DNA of 64,000 bases from Acanthochlamys bracteata (lineage: Eukaryota; Streptophyta; Magnoliopsida; Pandanales; Velloziaceae), in contig CM034139.1 of NCBI GenBank assembly GCA_019914995.1, positions 7,046,461-7,110,460 on the forward strand, given 5' to 3'. The notes below the pieces were generated by a model. The model made no database searches and was not told the origin of the DNA. It saw nothing but the letters and a program-made list of their open reading frames with translations. The position numbers and the translations under genes were made by a program. Positions within the stretch are counted from its first letter, which is position 1. Every line of letters begins with the position of its first letter. This document shows, piece by piece, positions 1 to 12,525 of this stretch.

Positions 1-3000
1 ATGAAAAGACCCTCACATTCTCTGTTTGCGGCCTAAAAGTTAATGAAGGGGAGAAGGCTACCTCATATGCAAATACTCCTTTGAAGAAGCGAGCACTTGC
101 TGGGAGAAGATTTTATGCTGCAGATGTGTGTACATACAACGAGAATTTTCCAAGTGCTGTGCCTAGTGTTGCTGATGAGAAGGTTGGAGTGCTGCTGTTG
201 AATCTTGGAGGGCCTGAGACACTCCATGATGTGCAACCATTTCTCTTCAACCTGTTTGCCGATCCGGTATGTGATCTAAATGTCTGTTTCATCTATCTTC
301 ATATCTGATTAATGATCCATTGAATAATTGATGATACTCATTCTATAGTGGCATCATGTTCACATGTAATAATGTAAGTAGGAAAACCAGAGTAAATAAG
401 CATTCCTAGAATGATGAAGACGATGCTATTCTTAGTTTCTCTGTCTCTGTTATGATGAATTTTACTTTTTGTGATGCTAAATATAGTTCACTTAAATCAC
501 GCATGGTTGAAAGACCATCTGACCAAACATATTATGCACTATGACAGGATATTATAAGACTTCCAAGGTTATTCCGATTTCTTCAACGACCACTTGCCCA
601 GCTAATTTCACTTGTCAGAGCCCCAAAGAGTAAAGAGGGCTATGCGGCTATTGGTGGTGGATCTCCTTTGAGAAAGATTACAGATGAGCAGGTTTATTTC
701 AAAGACTTCTTTTAAAAAAATATTTAACTGCTATGGATGGCAGAATTATATAGTTGGTATTGAAGTATAGGGAATCATGTCAAGTGGAAGTACTGTGAAT
801 TAGAAGATATCATCTTGAACAGAAGTATCGCCATATCTTTTCTTGTTCTGTGGTGATAAAATTTTGGAGAAAATATAACCTTGTAACTCAATTGGCAGAA
901 GTGTCCTTAAATTACACAACCACAAACATAAAGGAAACTAACAGTAAAGTTTAAATTGCAGGCACATGCCCTTAAAGCCGCCTTACAGCAGAAGGATTTG
1001 AATGCAAATGTATATATTGCTATGCGATATTGGCATCCCTTCACTGAAGAAGCCATCCATCAGGTTAGCTGTTTTCATAATTGAATACGCAATTTGTATG
1101 TCAAAGTATAGTAGCTCCATGTGAGTGTGAAAATTAGTTGCACAATTTATACTTATGAGCGTGTTAGCTAGCCTCATATGCTATCAGAATATAAAATTTC
1201 ATATGTGCTGATTTATTTACAGTTAAAGAGGGACAAAATTAAAAAGCTTGTTGTTCTACCACTCTATCCTCAGTATTCTATATCTACAAGTGGTTCAAGC
1301 ATCCGTGTTCTTCAAAATATCTTTAGGTAAGTCTTAATGTATTTGTTAGTCTTTGGATGCATTTTTGTATTTGCAGCAAAGATACTTATGATGCATGAGG
1401 CTTGCTATAGGGAGGATGCTTACTTTGAGGGGATGCCAATTTCGATCATTGAGTCATGGTATCAACGTGAAGGCTACATCAAATCAATGGCTGATTTGAT
1501 AGAGAATCAGCTGTCTAGTTTCTCTGAGCCTGGAGAGGTAAATTCTGTTTCAAGTTCATCAAATATGTTGTTCCTTATTCCTTTGAATTTTATGCAGACA
1601 AATTCAAAGTCCTTTTCAGAATATGGCTTTTCATTCCTTATAAGGATGAGGTCAGGAACTGGAGTTAAAAACTATACTTGCCTAATGAATGCCGAAGTCT
1701 TATGGTGTAATTAAGTTTAGAGTGCTGGACAGACAAATGGGATAGTAAGAATCTGATGTTCTTGGTTGATGTTGTTTGAATGCTTATCATTGTATATAGA
1801 ATGAAGAGGAAGAGGAGACTGCTTTGGTCATTTAAAGCGACAACCTATAAAGCCTGTTCATAGATGCGAGATCGTTGGAGATGGCTCTTGCTAAAAGGAG
1901 CAGGGGAGGCCTAATAAGACGTGGTCAGCTACCGTGCAAAATCATTTATTTGCTTTTGGCCTGAACAAAGACGTCGATATAGATAGAGCATAATGGCTAA
2001 TATGGTCAATGTAGCTGACCCTACCTAGTGGGGTGAGGCTAAGTTGTTGTTGTATAGAACTAAGAGGACGATTAACAAGTAAACACGTTTGGCAAAGTAG
2101 AAAGTGGAAACAGGAAGAGGAATGTTGCTATGGGAAGAGCATAATGTTAGGGAGTATGTGGTATCGTGTTCTTTGTTCTTTAAATCATTCGCTTGCTTGG
2201 AATATAGATAGCGGCATGTCCATATTTATATTAGACATACCTTTCATTTTGACACGAAGCATAGTGTTGTGTTCATGGTGAATCCTTTTCAGGCTACATA
2301 ATTGGATATATAAGGTGTAAGGCTCCTTTTAAAAATTAAAGAAACTTATGTTAAAATGTATTATTTAATTTCTCCGTGTAGACTAGCGGGATGATGCTTA
2401 GTTGTTGTTATACAGTGTGGTGGTAATCCTCATGCCAAGGCTTGCATCTTTTTATGGAAGCTTCATTGTGATTACAGCATTGATGACTATGATGGGATAC
2501 TGCTTTTGACACCTTTCTTTTAATGATAGGTTATGATATTCTTCAGTGCGCATGGTGTGCCTGTTAGCTATGTTGAGAAGGCAGGAGATCCATATAAGGA
2601 TCAGATGGAGGATTGTATCTATTTGATTATGGATGAGCTGAAATCTAGGGGGATCACTAACAAACACACTCTTGCTTATCAGGTACTTATTCCAAACTGC
2701 AAGCAGTTCCTTGAATATCTCACTCTTGTAGATTCTTGTTAGAAATTGTAAGTTCTTCTTATAGCTGACATGTAAAGCATTCAACACAAATAATATTTTG
2801 TATGTCTATACGCTAGAGCCGAGTTGGGCCTGTCCAGTGGTTGAAGCCTTATACCGATGAAGTCCTAGTGGAGCTTGGCCAGAAAGGTGTGAAGAGTCTA
2901 TTGGCTGTTCCAGTAAGGTAATTTCCTCATCTCATGACTACGCTTTGCTGATACAATGTGAACCGTTCATGCTTAAGTTTTGAGTGTGGTCTAGGAGTTG

Positions 3001-3561
3001 CCTATCTGCATATGACAAAATAGTCGTACTCTTGTTTTTCATTGATTTTTTGGATTTTCCAAGTAAGGTGCTTGCAAGTTGGTGAGACTATTGTGGATCT
3101 GGTGTGAAAATAGGGATGCTAAGTTGTTTTGTAATTTGGATGTTATTCTTGATTACAATACAGTGGGGTAATATTTGCACCCATTATTTTCTATTGTATC
3201 ATCTTTATGTTGGCATGTATTATCCTTAAATGTTTCCATCATTGATATCAGTTTTGTGAGTGAGCATATTGAGACCCTGGAAGAAATAGACATGGAGTAC
3301 AAGGAATTGGCACTAGAATCTGGGATTCAGAATTGGGGCAGGGTTCCAGCTCTAGGGTGTAAGTCATCCTTCATCTCTGACCTTGCTGATGCTGTCATTG
3401 AAGCTCTGCCATCTGCCTTGGCTGTTTCAACTTCGAGGAGGAAATACGAAGAAGATGACCTAGATCCTCTTCAGTATGCAGTCAAACTGCTTTTCGGGTC
3501 AGTTTTGGCGTTTATGTTATTGTTTGCACCTAGACTAGTATCTTTATTCAGGAGCTATTAG
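1..3561 (+). CDS. FC1: Ferrochelatase, chloroplast, FC1 type (5' end off the window)
   Basis: Inserts Fe2+ into protoporphyrin IX, the last step of heme synthesis, in plastids. Eight exons are readable: <1-266, 548-691, 962-1063, 1223-1326, 1411-1537, 2530-2682, 2817-2917, 3252-3561, all with GT-AG borders and continuous frame (frame 3 at the left edge). The first exon holds a transit-peptide-like stretch and then [11 protein letters not shown], the ferrochelatase opening motif. Later come [24 protein letters not shown] (with the conserved catalytic His) and [14 protein letters not shown]. The tail ends in a hydrophobic anchor ([18 protein letters not shown]) and has no NGRAAM chlorophyll-binding (CAB) motif. 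In Arabidopsis that motif marks FC2, so I call this FC1 type. The start codon is outside the window. Intron 5 (1538-2529) carries a LINE remnant. Confidence 0.93.
1841..2056 (+). mobile_element. RTE-type LINE 3'-end remnant in ferrochelatase intron 5
   Basis: A decayed piece of a non-LTR retrotransposon. A broken reading frame shows PVHRCE followed by GRPNKTW (1904-1924), the short conserved tail that follows the reverse transcriptase in many RTE-like LINEs, then [11 protein letters not shown]. It ends in the block 2011-2053, which includes GTAGCTGACCCTACCTAGTG and a GTTGTTGTTGT tail. Stop codons interrupt the frame, so it is dead. The same 3' block recurs at 54720-54762 with 35 of 41 bases matching. 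The 5' limit is uncertain. Confidence 0.68.
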
Positions 3562-5509
3562 CTTCATAGAGTAAAAGACAGTGACAACAGTAATTAGATT
3601 TTGGTGGATGACATCAGGGCTTCTTAGGAAGCTCCTTATCTGCTTATAGGAGGATAGAATGCTAATTTTATAATCTTCTACTTTTCTCTTTTATCTTGTT
3701 TGAAAAAGAAAAAGTCCTGTGCAAAGTATGGGATGACAAAGGTCTGACTCACCTTTGTGCTTCAACTCTGAGTTAGTATGTAAAAAGCTCTTATGTCTCT
3801 TGTGTATTACAAGATTATTATTTTTTTTCTTTGAAATTTCTGCTGGGGGATGTACTCAGAGATCTAAAGCATCTCCTTTTTATAATTAGAAAATAATGTT
3901 TGTTTGGACAGAATGGGCACAACAATGTTGTGTTGTTTTTCTTTTCAATAAGCTTGACAGATACCTGTAGCGATAAAAGATTGGTATTTTTCATTTACTT
4001 TATGTGGAAGTCTTGGATCATGTGGTCTGATAGTTCTCCAGTCACTCCGTTTATTTGCGTGGATTGTATATACAACGAACACATATTCGGAAGCTACCAG
4101 CTCTCTGATTGCTGTCCTGTGTGAAATTTTTTGTGTATGTTTTGATGTGGATCAGAGGAAATGGGAACAAGTTATATTACTTCTCTTCTGCTGCGAAGTA
4201 CATGTCGATCGAAATGAAAGTTTTCGTCATGTGACTGACTATCATTAATTGTTGGAGCTTCCCCTTTTTTCCAGCTACAAATATTTCAATCTGTTTTGTT
4301 GTTTGACCTTGACGAAAAATTCTTTCTGATATCTTTCTATGTGGCAGGGTTTTGATTTTTACAAGTTATCGTATGCCGAAATTTTAGGGTGTGTTTATTT
4401 TGGGGTAAATTATTGAGTTTTAAAAAATAAGTGCGAAATATTAAAATAAGAATTTAAAAATATTATTTTTAAGAACTAAATTTATATTTATTTTGTATAA
4501 TAGTAAGTTTTAAAATTAAATTTTAAAAAATTTAGAAAAATTTAGTGTAAATTTTTGTTTATTATATTAAAATTGAATTTGAAAAAAGTAAAATTTGTGG
4601 GAGAGAAATACGCCTCCGACACAAACTTATGACTTGCGAAAGTTTACTTGTTAATTCGGCGAAAGTTCTAATGTAGATATCCTGAATATAGCATTCATTA
4701 ATTTATTGAAAAAAAAATAAGTCCTGAAATTTATTGAGAAAAAAGCAAAAATCTTTTATACTGTTACAAAAAAGAGTATATTTGGTTTTGTTTTCCTATA
4801 ACTTTTCATTTTAAATTTTAATTTTATATTCTAATAAAATTTTATAGTATTAAAATTTAGTTATAAATTTTAAAATATAAAAAATTACGTATAAAATTTT
4901 TATTATTTGTTTAAGATAATAAAAATTTATTAAAAAGAAAAATTTTCATCTTAGAAAACAAATATTTTCAAAATTTTCTAAACATATCGAAGAGTTGGTG
5001 CTGGTTCACGTATGGAATTTTTCCTTATAAATGGAATTTTGGAAATTTCTGTCAAATGGATCTAGGCAAGCTGATTCCACACCCGGCTTCACATATTTAC
5101 GCGTCCGTTGAGAGCTGAAATTTCCCAAAACACCCTTATATTATCAGAAGTCTACAGGCGTATTTTAGTCAATTACCGAAGAACTCGTATCGATATCGCT
5201 TTCATTTCGCTCGCCCCGCGAGAAAGTAATCTTTGTGGAGGGAACGAACCGAACGCGAGGAAGCTTCCCATTTTCGATTTGTTTTGATTTTTGTTTTGGT
5301 CTTCGCTAGTGAACCGAACGAGAAGCTTCAGAACAACAGATTTCAAAATTTCTTGTATGTTGAAATTACAGAGAAAAAGAGATTCCCAACTAATTGTTGC
5401 ATTTTGTTGTTTGATTTTCTTTAATTTTCTTTCTTCTTTGGTTTGTTTTTTTTTTTTTTTTTTTTTTTGAGGAAAAAGGCAGAGTTTTTACTTAGCTTCG
5501 TGATTGTTG
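3562..5509. other. Ferrochelatase 3' UTR, AT-rich spacer, IST1-like 5' region
   Basis: No gene was seen. About 3562-4380 is likely the ferrochelatase 3' UTR and flank. From 4386 the DNA turns into an AT-rich block (to about 4985) opening with GGGTGTGTTTATTTTGGG, possibly a degenerate MITE whose right end I could not fix. From about 5100 base composition returns to genic levels and leads into the 5' UTR of the next gene, which contains a run of 23 T at 5446-5468. Confidence 0.5.
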
Positions 5510-8500
5510 ATGAGTTCGATCAAAGCAAAATCGAAAAGTCTTGCTGCAGATGTGCTTTCTAAAGGATTCAAGGCTACGAAATGGTACTTTAACTATCTGT
5601 TTTTCCAGTTACATTGTGTTGATTTTTCTGTTTGCTTGCTTGCTTTTGAATTAGAAAAATATTTACTGTTGGTGGTATAGAGATTGATTGATTTTTTACG
5701 CTATTTTTTACTGTTCTTAATTTCAGTAAGACCTCTCTGAAACTGGCAATAGCTAGAATAAAGCTTCTGAAGAACAGACGAGAGGCAGGGATAAAGCAGC
5801 TGCGGCGAGAGGTTGCCGAACTGCTTGAATCTGGCCAGGAACAGACTGCTCGGATCCGGGTTAGTTTGGTTTATATCCTTACTGAATTTGTTGTTAACAT
5901 TTGGCATTTGATTAGGTTTTGAGAAGGTTCAATTTGGTAGTGGTACATGTACATCATTTGATCGATTGGCAATTTTTTGGGGGTATGTAAGTTGAGATGC
6001 ATTCAGAAAATTTCAGCTATAAATGGAAATTATAGTGATATGGTGGATGTAATCCAAACTGCATCAGTAGAGTTTTAATCTTGCAATTACACGGTACTAG
6101 ATGAGCAAAATGGTGACAAAAAATGAAAATTTTAGTTTTGGTACTGGGACGATGACTATTGAAGCTAAATTTTAATGAGTTCTGTGGCATAGCTTTTTGA
6201 AGGGAAATCTATGTGAACAATTTTGTAATTACGAAGTCCAAGCCATATGGTGAAGGTGCTAGACATCTCGTTAAAGTTGGACTACCGTTTTAAAACCTGA
6301 TTGATAAGTGTGTAATTATCAGATATGATAATGTTTTTGGTCTTGCCCCTTCTTCTTGAAAATAATCACTACCTAAACGTGTGAAGCACTATATGCAAAG
6401 AACCTAGGAAGCTTATATGTAATTCCTTGTTTCTTTAATTTCACTTTTCAGGTTGAACATGTGATCAGGGAAGAGAAGACCTTGGTGGCTTACGACCTCA
6501 TAGAGATCTATTGTGAGCTTATCGTGGCAAGAATGCCAATTATTGAATCCACTAAGTATGCCCAAAATGTTATATTCATCATGACAGTGTGTTTCATGTT
6601 ATTGTGAATGTTTTTGCCTTGCATTACTCGCATATCTGTCTGTTAAGAATCCACTTTCGCACTGCTAGTTACTTTCTGTACAATAGTTTCACGATTCTCT
6701 TGGTTAGCTTATCGATGCAAAATTACACAAGAGCCAGAGTAAAACATCAACTATCTTTGATAAATGGATTAGTAGAATGCCTTCTCACGGAGTTAGTATG
6801 TGTCGTTTATTTGGGAGAGATACATGTACGTAATCGATAGATAGAATGTAGTTGGAGTGCTAAGTTCAATATTTAACCAACTTGATAAAAGCATGTGAGC
6901 TCTGGATACAGTTGAGGGGTGACGTGTAATTTACCAATTTTATGATGGCAATTGACACTAGAACAAATTGCAAGAATCCTAATTGCATATTTATGCTTTC
7001 TCATTTAACTTTTATATTTAAGGAGACTTTTTTTGATCAAATTATTTATTCGGGCATTGTTTCTGTAGGAGCTGTCCCATTGATTTGAAGGAGGCAGTAG
7101 CTAGTGTAATTTTTGCTTCCCCAAGATGTGCTGACATACCAGAGCTCATGGATGTCCGCAAAAATTTTACATCTAAATATGGAAAGGAATTTGTTAATTC
7201 AGCTCTTGAAGTACGACCTGACTGTGGAGTCAGCCGAATGGTAAGGTTGAGCAAGTGATTCTTCTAAATCATACGACTATGATTCTGCCTAATATGGTAC
7301 GATTGAAAGGTATATTCTTTCATCTATCTCCATTGCATTTTGAACTAGGTTATTGAGAAATTGTCGGCAAGAGCCCCTGATGTTGAGGCTAAGTTGAAGG
7401 CCTTGACTGCTATTGCTCAAGAGCATAACATCAAGTGGGAGCCAAAAACATTTATGGAAGAACTGCAGAAGCCTAAGGAAGATACTTTGGTAAGCATCTA
7501 GTTGCTAGAGCTTGCTCTCTTTTGAGCGGAGAAGCCCCCTGCTGTCAGATTTTCTTTGTAGTTAACATTATACTAATTTCATGCATCATGCAAAAATTCT
7601 GTTTGCATAAATGAGCAGGAAGGACCCACTACTTTTGCAAGAAACAGCTGGATGCCTCAACAATCTGCTTATACAAAGCCTCCTGCCACCTGTCATAGTA
7701 ATGAAGTTGATAAGGAGAAATTTGATGAGCCAGCTCGAGCACGTTCCAATACTTCTTTCAAACAAAATTCCAGTATTCCTGTTAGGTCTCAGTCTGAACG
7801 AGGTGTCACAGGTAGGTTACTTACGTTGCTTTGTTTTATAATGTACTATAAAGGGGTGGTTTCCTGTCTCGCTTCATCCCTGATCTTGTTTTAAATCGGC
7901 TTTTTGTTATCTAACACAGGGACAAGTCCTGCACATCAAGGATTAAATAACTCACGCTCACAGGAGAATGAATCCCAGAATCATCCAAGTTGGAATATGG
8001 AATTTAAAGATGCTACAGCTGCTGCTCAGGCAGCAGCAGAATCTGCAGAAAAAGCTAGTATGGCTGCCAGAGCAGCTGCGGAACTTGCAAGCCATGGAAA
8101 TGTTCCTGTACAAGCTTCAGCTGATTTGCATGAAACTTCGAGGCATCACCATGGGAATCAAGCTCCAGAGACTACACAATACTCGGAGCATCATACTGGA
8201 AATGTTGTTGATGATAACGGACTGAAAACTTCTCCTGCTGGAAGGCAACAGAACCAGAGTCTGCATAGAGATGAACCAATCGGAGATAGCTCCAATGGTC
8301 CCTCTGCTGATTTTGAAGATATGAGTATGTCTTCCAGCAAGTCTTCGTCTGTTTCTGATGAGTTTTCTGCTGATGACAATGTTCCTCAAGGTAACCTTCA
8401 CATGGAGAAAGACATGCAATATAGTCACTCGCAAAGCTTCTCTGTGCAACCATCAGAGCATAGGAACAATGAGCGTCAAGATTATGGTGGAGGGTTTACA

Positions 8501-10336
8501 TATGAAAAAGATAAGAAGTCACCTTTTCTCAGTACTAATGATGGTTTTGCCGACGACTATCTCTGGGGACCACAAGATCAGAAATCTGAGGATTCAGAAG
8601 TGAAAGACTTTTCAACTACTCTGGAGAAACTAAAATCTTCAAGTAGCCATCTCAAAACTACTTTTGATGATAGTTCTGGTGTACATTTTGATGACTATGT
8701 TTCTGATGATGACAACAATGGAAAACACGTATTGGATGTGCTTTTGTCAGGCATGGGAGAAGAAAGTGCTACAATGCCAGATCAGTGGAGCCCCAAAAAG
8801 CGGCAGGGTGGTTCTCTAGATAAAGTTAAAAACTCTGAGCTGCCCTCAATAGAAGCAATTGGGCTTAGAGAGGATGCTGAAAAATTGGAAGAAGATGCTT
8901 CAGTTCATTCTAATAGAGATCTTCCTGTTGCTTTTGATGATTCAGATGGATCCGACTCTGAGAAGGAAGATGTAATGGTAAAGGGATCAAGAGACGTTAG
9001 CAGCTCACTTACAAGCATCACAAGAACCTCCTCACCAGGAGAATCTCAAACTGCAATGGTAGGGTCCAAAAAAGAAAATGAGGGAGTACAAGAAATCAGC
9101 GAACTTTCTAATATAAAAACAGGATCACCATCATTTTCTAACTCATATAGCTATAATGATGGAGCTGACTTGAGCTTCAAAAAGAAATCTTGGGAAAATA
9201 TAGGTACTAGCTGCTTGCATGAAAACCAGTTAGTTTCTTGGGATTCAAGCTATACAGACAACGGTTTATATTGCAGAAAGGGAATCCTGCAGTATTCTCC
9301 AGATTCTTCAGATGATTCTAAAGCCAAGAATAAATCCAGATTAGCCCAATTGAGTCCCAGAGTTTCTGGGTCAAGTGATTCTGGTGATGAAAGAGAGCAG
9401 GGATTGAACTTGGGAACAGTACCTGGTGGATTCAGACATCGGGGTCTTCCTCGGCCGCCTTATGTAAAGGGTCCTCAGGTTGATGCTTCACCTTCCTTTA
9501 AGCAAAGTTTGAATGATGCTCCTTGCATCAATGAGAAACTAGTAGCTTCTCGTCCAAAAAAATCTTCTCTTGGCTTTGAATTTTCATATGAAGATATAAA
9601 TGATCCAGAAGCCAATTCAAAATCATCTGCAGCTGTCAGGAATTCAAACTCATCGCACTCAGATGGTCTGTTTAAACAAAATGTTCAACAAGAAGAAAGA
9701 ACTTTATTTGATAAGTATAGCATTAGGGAAGAGATGGAACCAGACCAACCCGTAAGAAGTAGAAGGACGAGAGATTCATTACTTTCTCGTCGGACAAGAG
9801 GTTTAGCTCCAGATACAAAGAGCAGTAACATCACTGCATCAGCTGCAGAAACTGATCTATCTGTTACTGAGATAGAAAGTAGACAGTCTCATGCTACTCG
9901 GTCATCCTATGAAGCCACCTCAAGCTCAAGACCTGTGAGTGTTGAAACCAGAGGCAAGATCAAGTCTTTGCAGCAAAATGCATCTAAACAATCTGCAATG
10001 GCATCTTCAAATACTGAAATTTCTTGGTCACCAGAAAGGGATGGACCTGCACTAGAAAGCAAAGATAGATCAAAATACTTGCATTCATATCCATCTGGTG
10101 AACAAGCTCCAGTAACATCTAAATTTGCAATGGCAAAGCAATTGCTGCAGGATAACTCGAAAGAATCTGCGGTTCAGGGGAGCAGTGACAAGCAGGAAAG
10201 TTCAGATACCATTGCAGAATTGCAATCGCGTGAGAGCTTACTCAAGAGCGCACCTCACATGCATCCGAAGCTTCCTGATTATGATTCATTTGCTGCTCAC
10301 TTTCAGCAGATAAGAGCAAATCGAAAAACAGGATAG
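5510..10336 (+). CDS. IST1-like protein (regulator of Vps4 / ESCRT-III family)
   Basis: Probable ESCRT-associated protein of multivesicular bodies; IST1 proteins bind CHMP1-type ESCRT-III subunits and tune the Vps4/SKD1 ATPase. Seven exons: 5510-5583, 5727-5859, 6452-6555, 7069-7240, 7349-7489, 7619-7811, 7920-10336; about 1,080 residues. The first roughly 200 residues form the helical IST1 domain, with CKTSLKLAIARIKLLKNRRE, VEHVIREEKTLVAYDLIEIY and CPIDLKEAVASVIFASPRC. The rest is one very long exon encoding a disordered Ser/Asp/Glu-rich tail, opening with an Ala-rich helix (AAAQAAAESAEKASMAARAA) and closing with HPKLPDYDSFAAHFQQIR, a short C-terminal motif typical of large plant IST1-like proteins. 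The start chosen is the first ATG that precedes the conserved domain. I am sure of the family, not of which Arabidopsis ISTL it matches. Confidence 0.93.
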
Positions 10337-12525
10337 GCAAATGGATTCATTTATTTCTTCATATACTTCTAGATATTTTAGCAAAACAAGAATTTTCCAT
10401 GTTCATGGTTTTCTTTTTCAGCTGTTTGTGGAGCTTATATGAATGTTCTATAATATAAGTTATAGAAACTACTACAGTCAATCTTGGCTTACTTCATTCA
10501 TGCTAAAAACATGAAACCGAGTCACTTGTTGGCATGGTTTTCTACTTTTCTTGGCAAGCGTCTTTGTCTGCTGTATATAGAATATCAGATTGAGTAGCAG
10601 CTCTTCAATATGATGCTTTTGTTATTGCTATCTTTTTTTGTGCCTTCAATCTAAAGGAATATTCAAGCTGGAAAAAGGAAGAATCATAGTGGTTGATGTT
10701 TATAACTGAAGTGTTTATGTATGTATAATTCAAAGAAAGAACTCCAAAGAGTTGGATTAAAGGTTTCTTGCGGGTTTCTTCTTCTGTTCTTGTGAAAGCA
10801 ACCAACGAAACAGAATAAAAGAAAAAGAAAAGTGTATACGTGGTAAGTTCTAGTCCGTTAGATTTAGCTGTAGCTTGTTTAGCTAATTATGATCTGCATG
10901 AAAATTTGTGCCCGGTTAGCTAGAATGTCTTAAGAAGTTTCCAACCATGTTAAGCGTCCTTTTTCTTTTTCTTTTTATCTTTTAATTTTTTGATATTATC
11001 ACCCCTTTTCTTTCACAGGCAATTAATCACGTCTTTTTAAATTAACAATTATTTTGATGAAACTGTCTAATAAAATACAATTTCCCGTCTCGTTTTGATA
11101 ATTTTGTTATTTTCTTAAAAATATATTATGACATTGATATTCAAATAATTTTGTAAAACTTGCCGAAAGTATATTTTAATGACAATGAAGGGTGAAACTA
11201 TCACAAAAATAATTTAATATATTTTTATCTATTTGTTTGTAATATTATAATTTAAGCGGTCCAAAGTTAGGAGCTTAACCGGCACTGCTTTCCATTCATT
11301 CATTCAATTGGTTTCTTCCTTTTTCATTTCTCTTGCTTTTTTTTTCCAAAAATCTCTCTCTTGAAATCGCTGCTTAATTTCTTCGAGTTAGGATCTCTCT
11401 CTCCGTTGTTGTTGTTGTCGTTCGTTTCTCAACCATGTCCATGCACGAGTAATCGAATCGGATAGTAGTGATAGTAGTAAAACAAGTGTTACTAAATTTT
11501 TTTAGCTCAATCAATCAACTTGTCGACATCTCATTAGTATCGCTTCCTCAGGTGAGTGGTTGGTTTTTTCCTTCCAGTTTTCGCGATAGATTTTGATTGA
11601 TTAGCTCTGTGGTTTTGATCACCGAGATTGGAAACTGTAGCAGCTGTTGTAGTCTCAGTTAGCTTCTTATCGGCTTGATAAAACCTGATGAAATCTTAGT
11701 GATTTTGTGAATAGATTTGGTGAATCGTGAACTTTAATGATCAGACTTTGTAAGTTTTTTAGTTTTTCTTTTGTTTGTGTTTTCAGTATTCGTTTTCAAC
11801 GATCTGAGAGCTTCTGTGGCTTTTACGATTGGTAGCAGCAGTAGTAGTAGAGTCTACATACTAATGGTTCTAGTTCATTCTCTGCCAACTTATCCCTACG
11901 ATTGATCTTTTAGTCTTTTTGATTGCGCCTCTTATGAGAATTTGATTCAGTTTCTCCGCAGTCATTTGTTTTATAGTGATCGTCGATGGAACGAGGAATA
12001 ACACATTTGGAACAGGTTTTATTGTCTCTATGGTGATTATGTGGAAATCTCTCAATGGCAATTTCCATGATTTGTATGTCTTATAATGCTCTGTAGTTGT
12101 GGAATTGCGATCTTTACTAGATACAGCTCTTCTAAATGTCAAGCAAAAGATTTCCAAGTGATCTGCTCCTGTACTTATTAAAATATAACCTATTGAAGTT
12201 TGTTTGATAAAGGGTCTATCTTGGTTATGTCTAATATGTAGTAACAAATAGTCATACTAATAAGACTTGTAATTGTTCAAACATCTTCCATTGGATATAC
12301 ACTTTGTAGGCATCACTAGACTGTTCCTTCTTATGTAAATAGCTCTTCATGTGAGCCTGTTTTCTTGTCAAGTAAAAACAAAATTATATTTTGTCTAATG
12401 TGCATTGGTCTGAATGCTAAAGTTTTTGTGTGCTTTCAATTTAATTTTATGAATGTCATGAAACTATATTGTACATGTGATACTGTAATGTTGATTTGTG
12501 AGTTGGTAACTGCCAGCTACAGAGT
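10337..12525. other. IST1-like 3' UTR, spacer, and 5' UTR with intron of the KOC1-like gene
   Basis: No separate gene was seen. The IST1-like 3' UTR runs perhaps to about 10800. 10980-11270 is AT-rich. From about 11290 a pyrimidine-rich leader begins, ending at a donor near 11550 (CCTCAG followed by gtgagt). The intron runs to an acceptor at 12516 or 12522, giving a 5'-UTR intron of nearly 1 kb immediately before the KOC1-like ATG. Confidence 0.5.

Noticed and set aside
1337..1714. ATG-started frame suggesting a separate small protein in ferrochelatase
   Set aside because: It runs through intron, exon 5 (1411-1537) and intron; only the exon part is coding.
2033..2281. 82-codon + strand frame in ferrochelatase intron 5
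   Set aside because: It begins in the LINE tail and shows no conserved motif; it lies wholly inside an intron.
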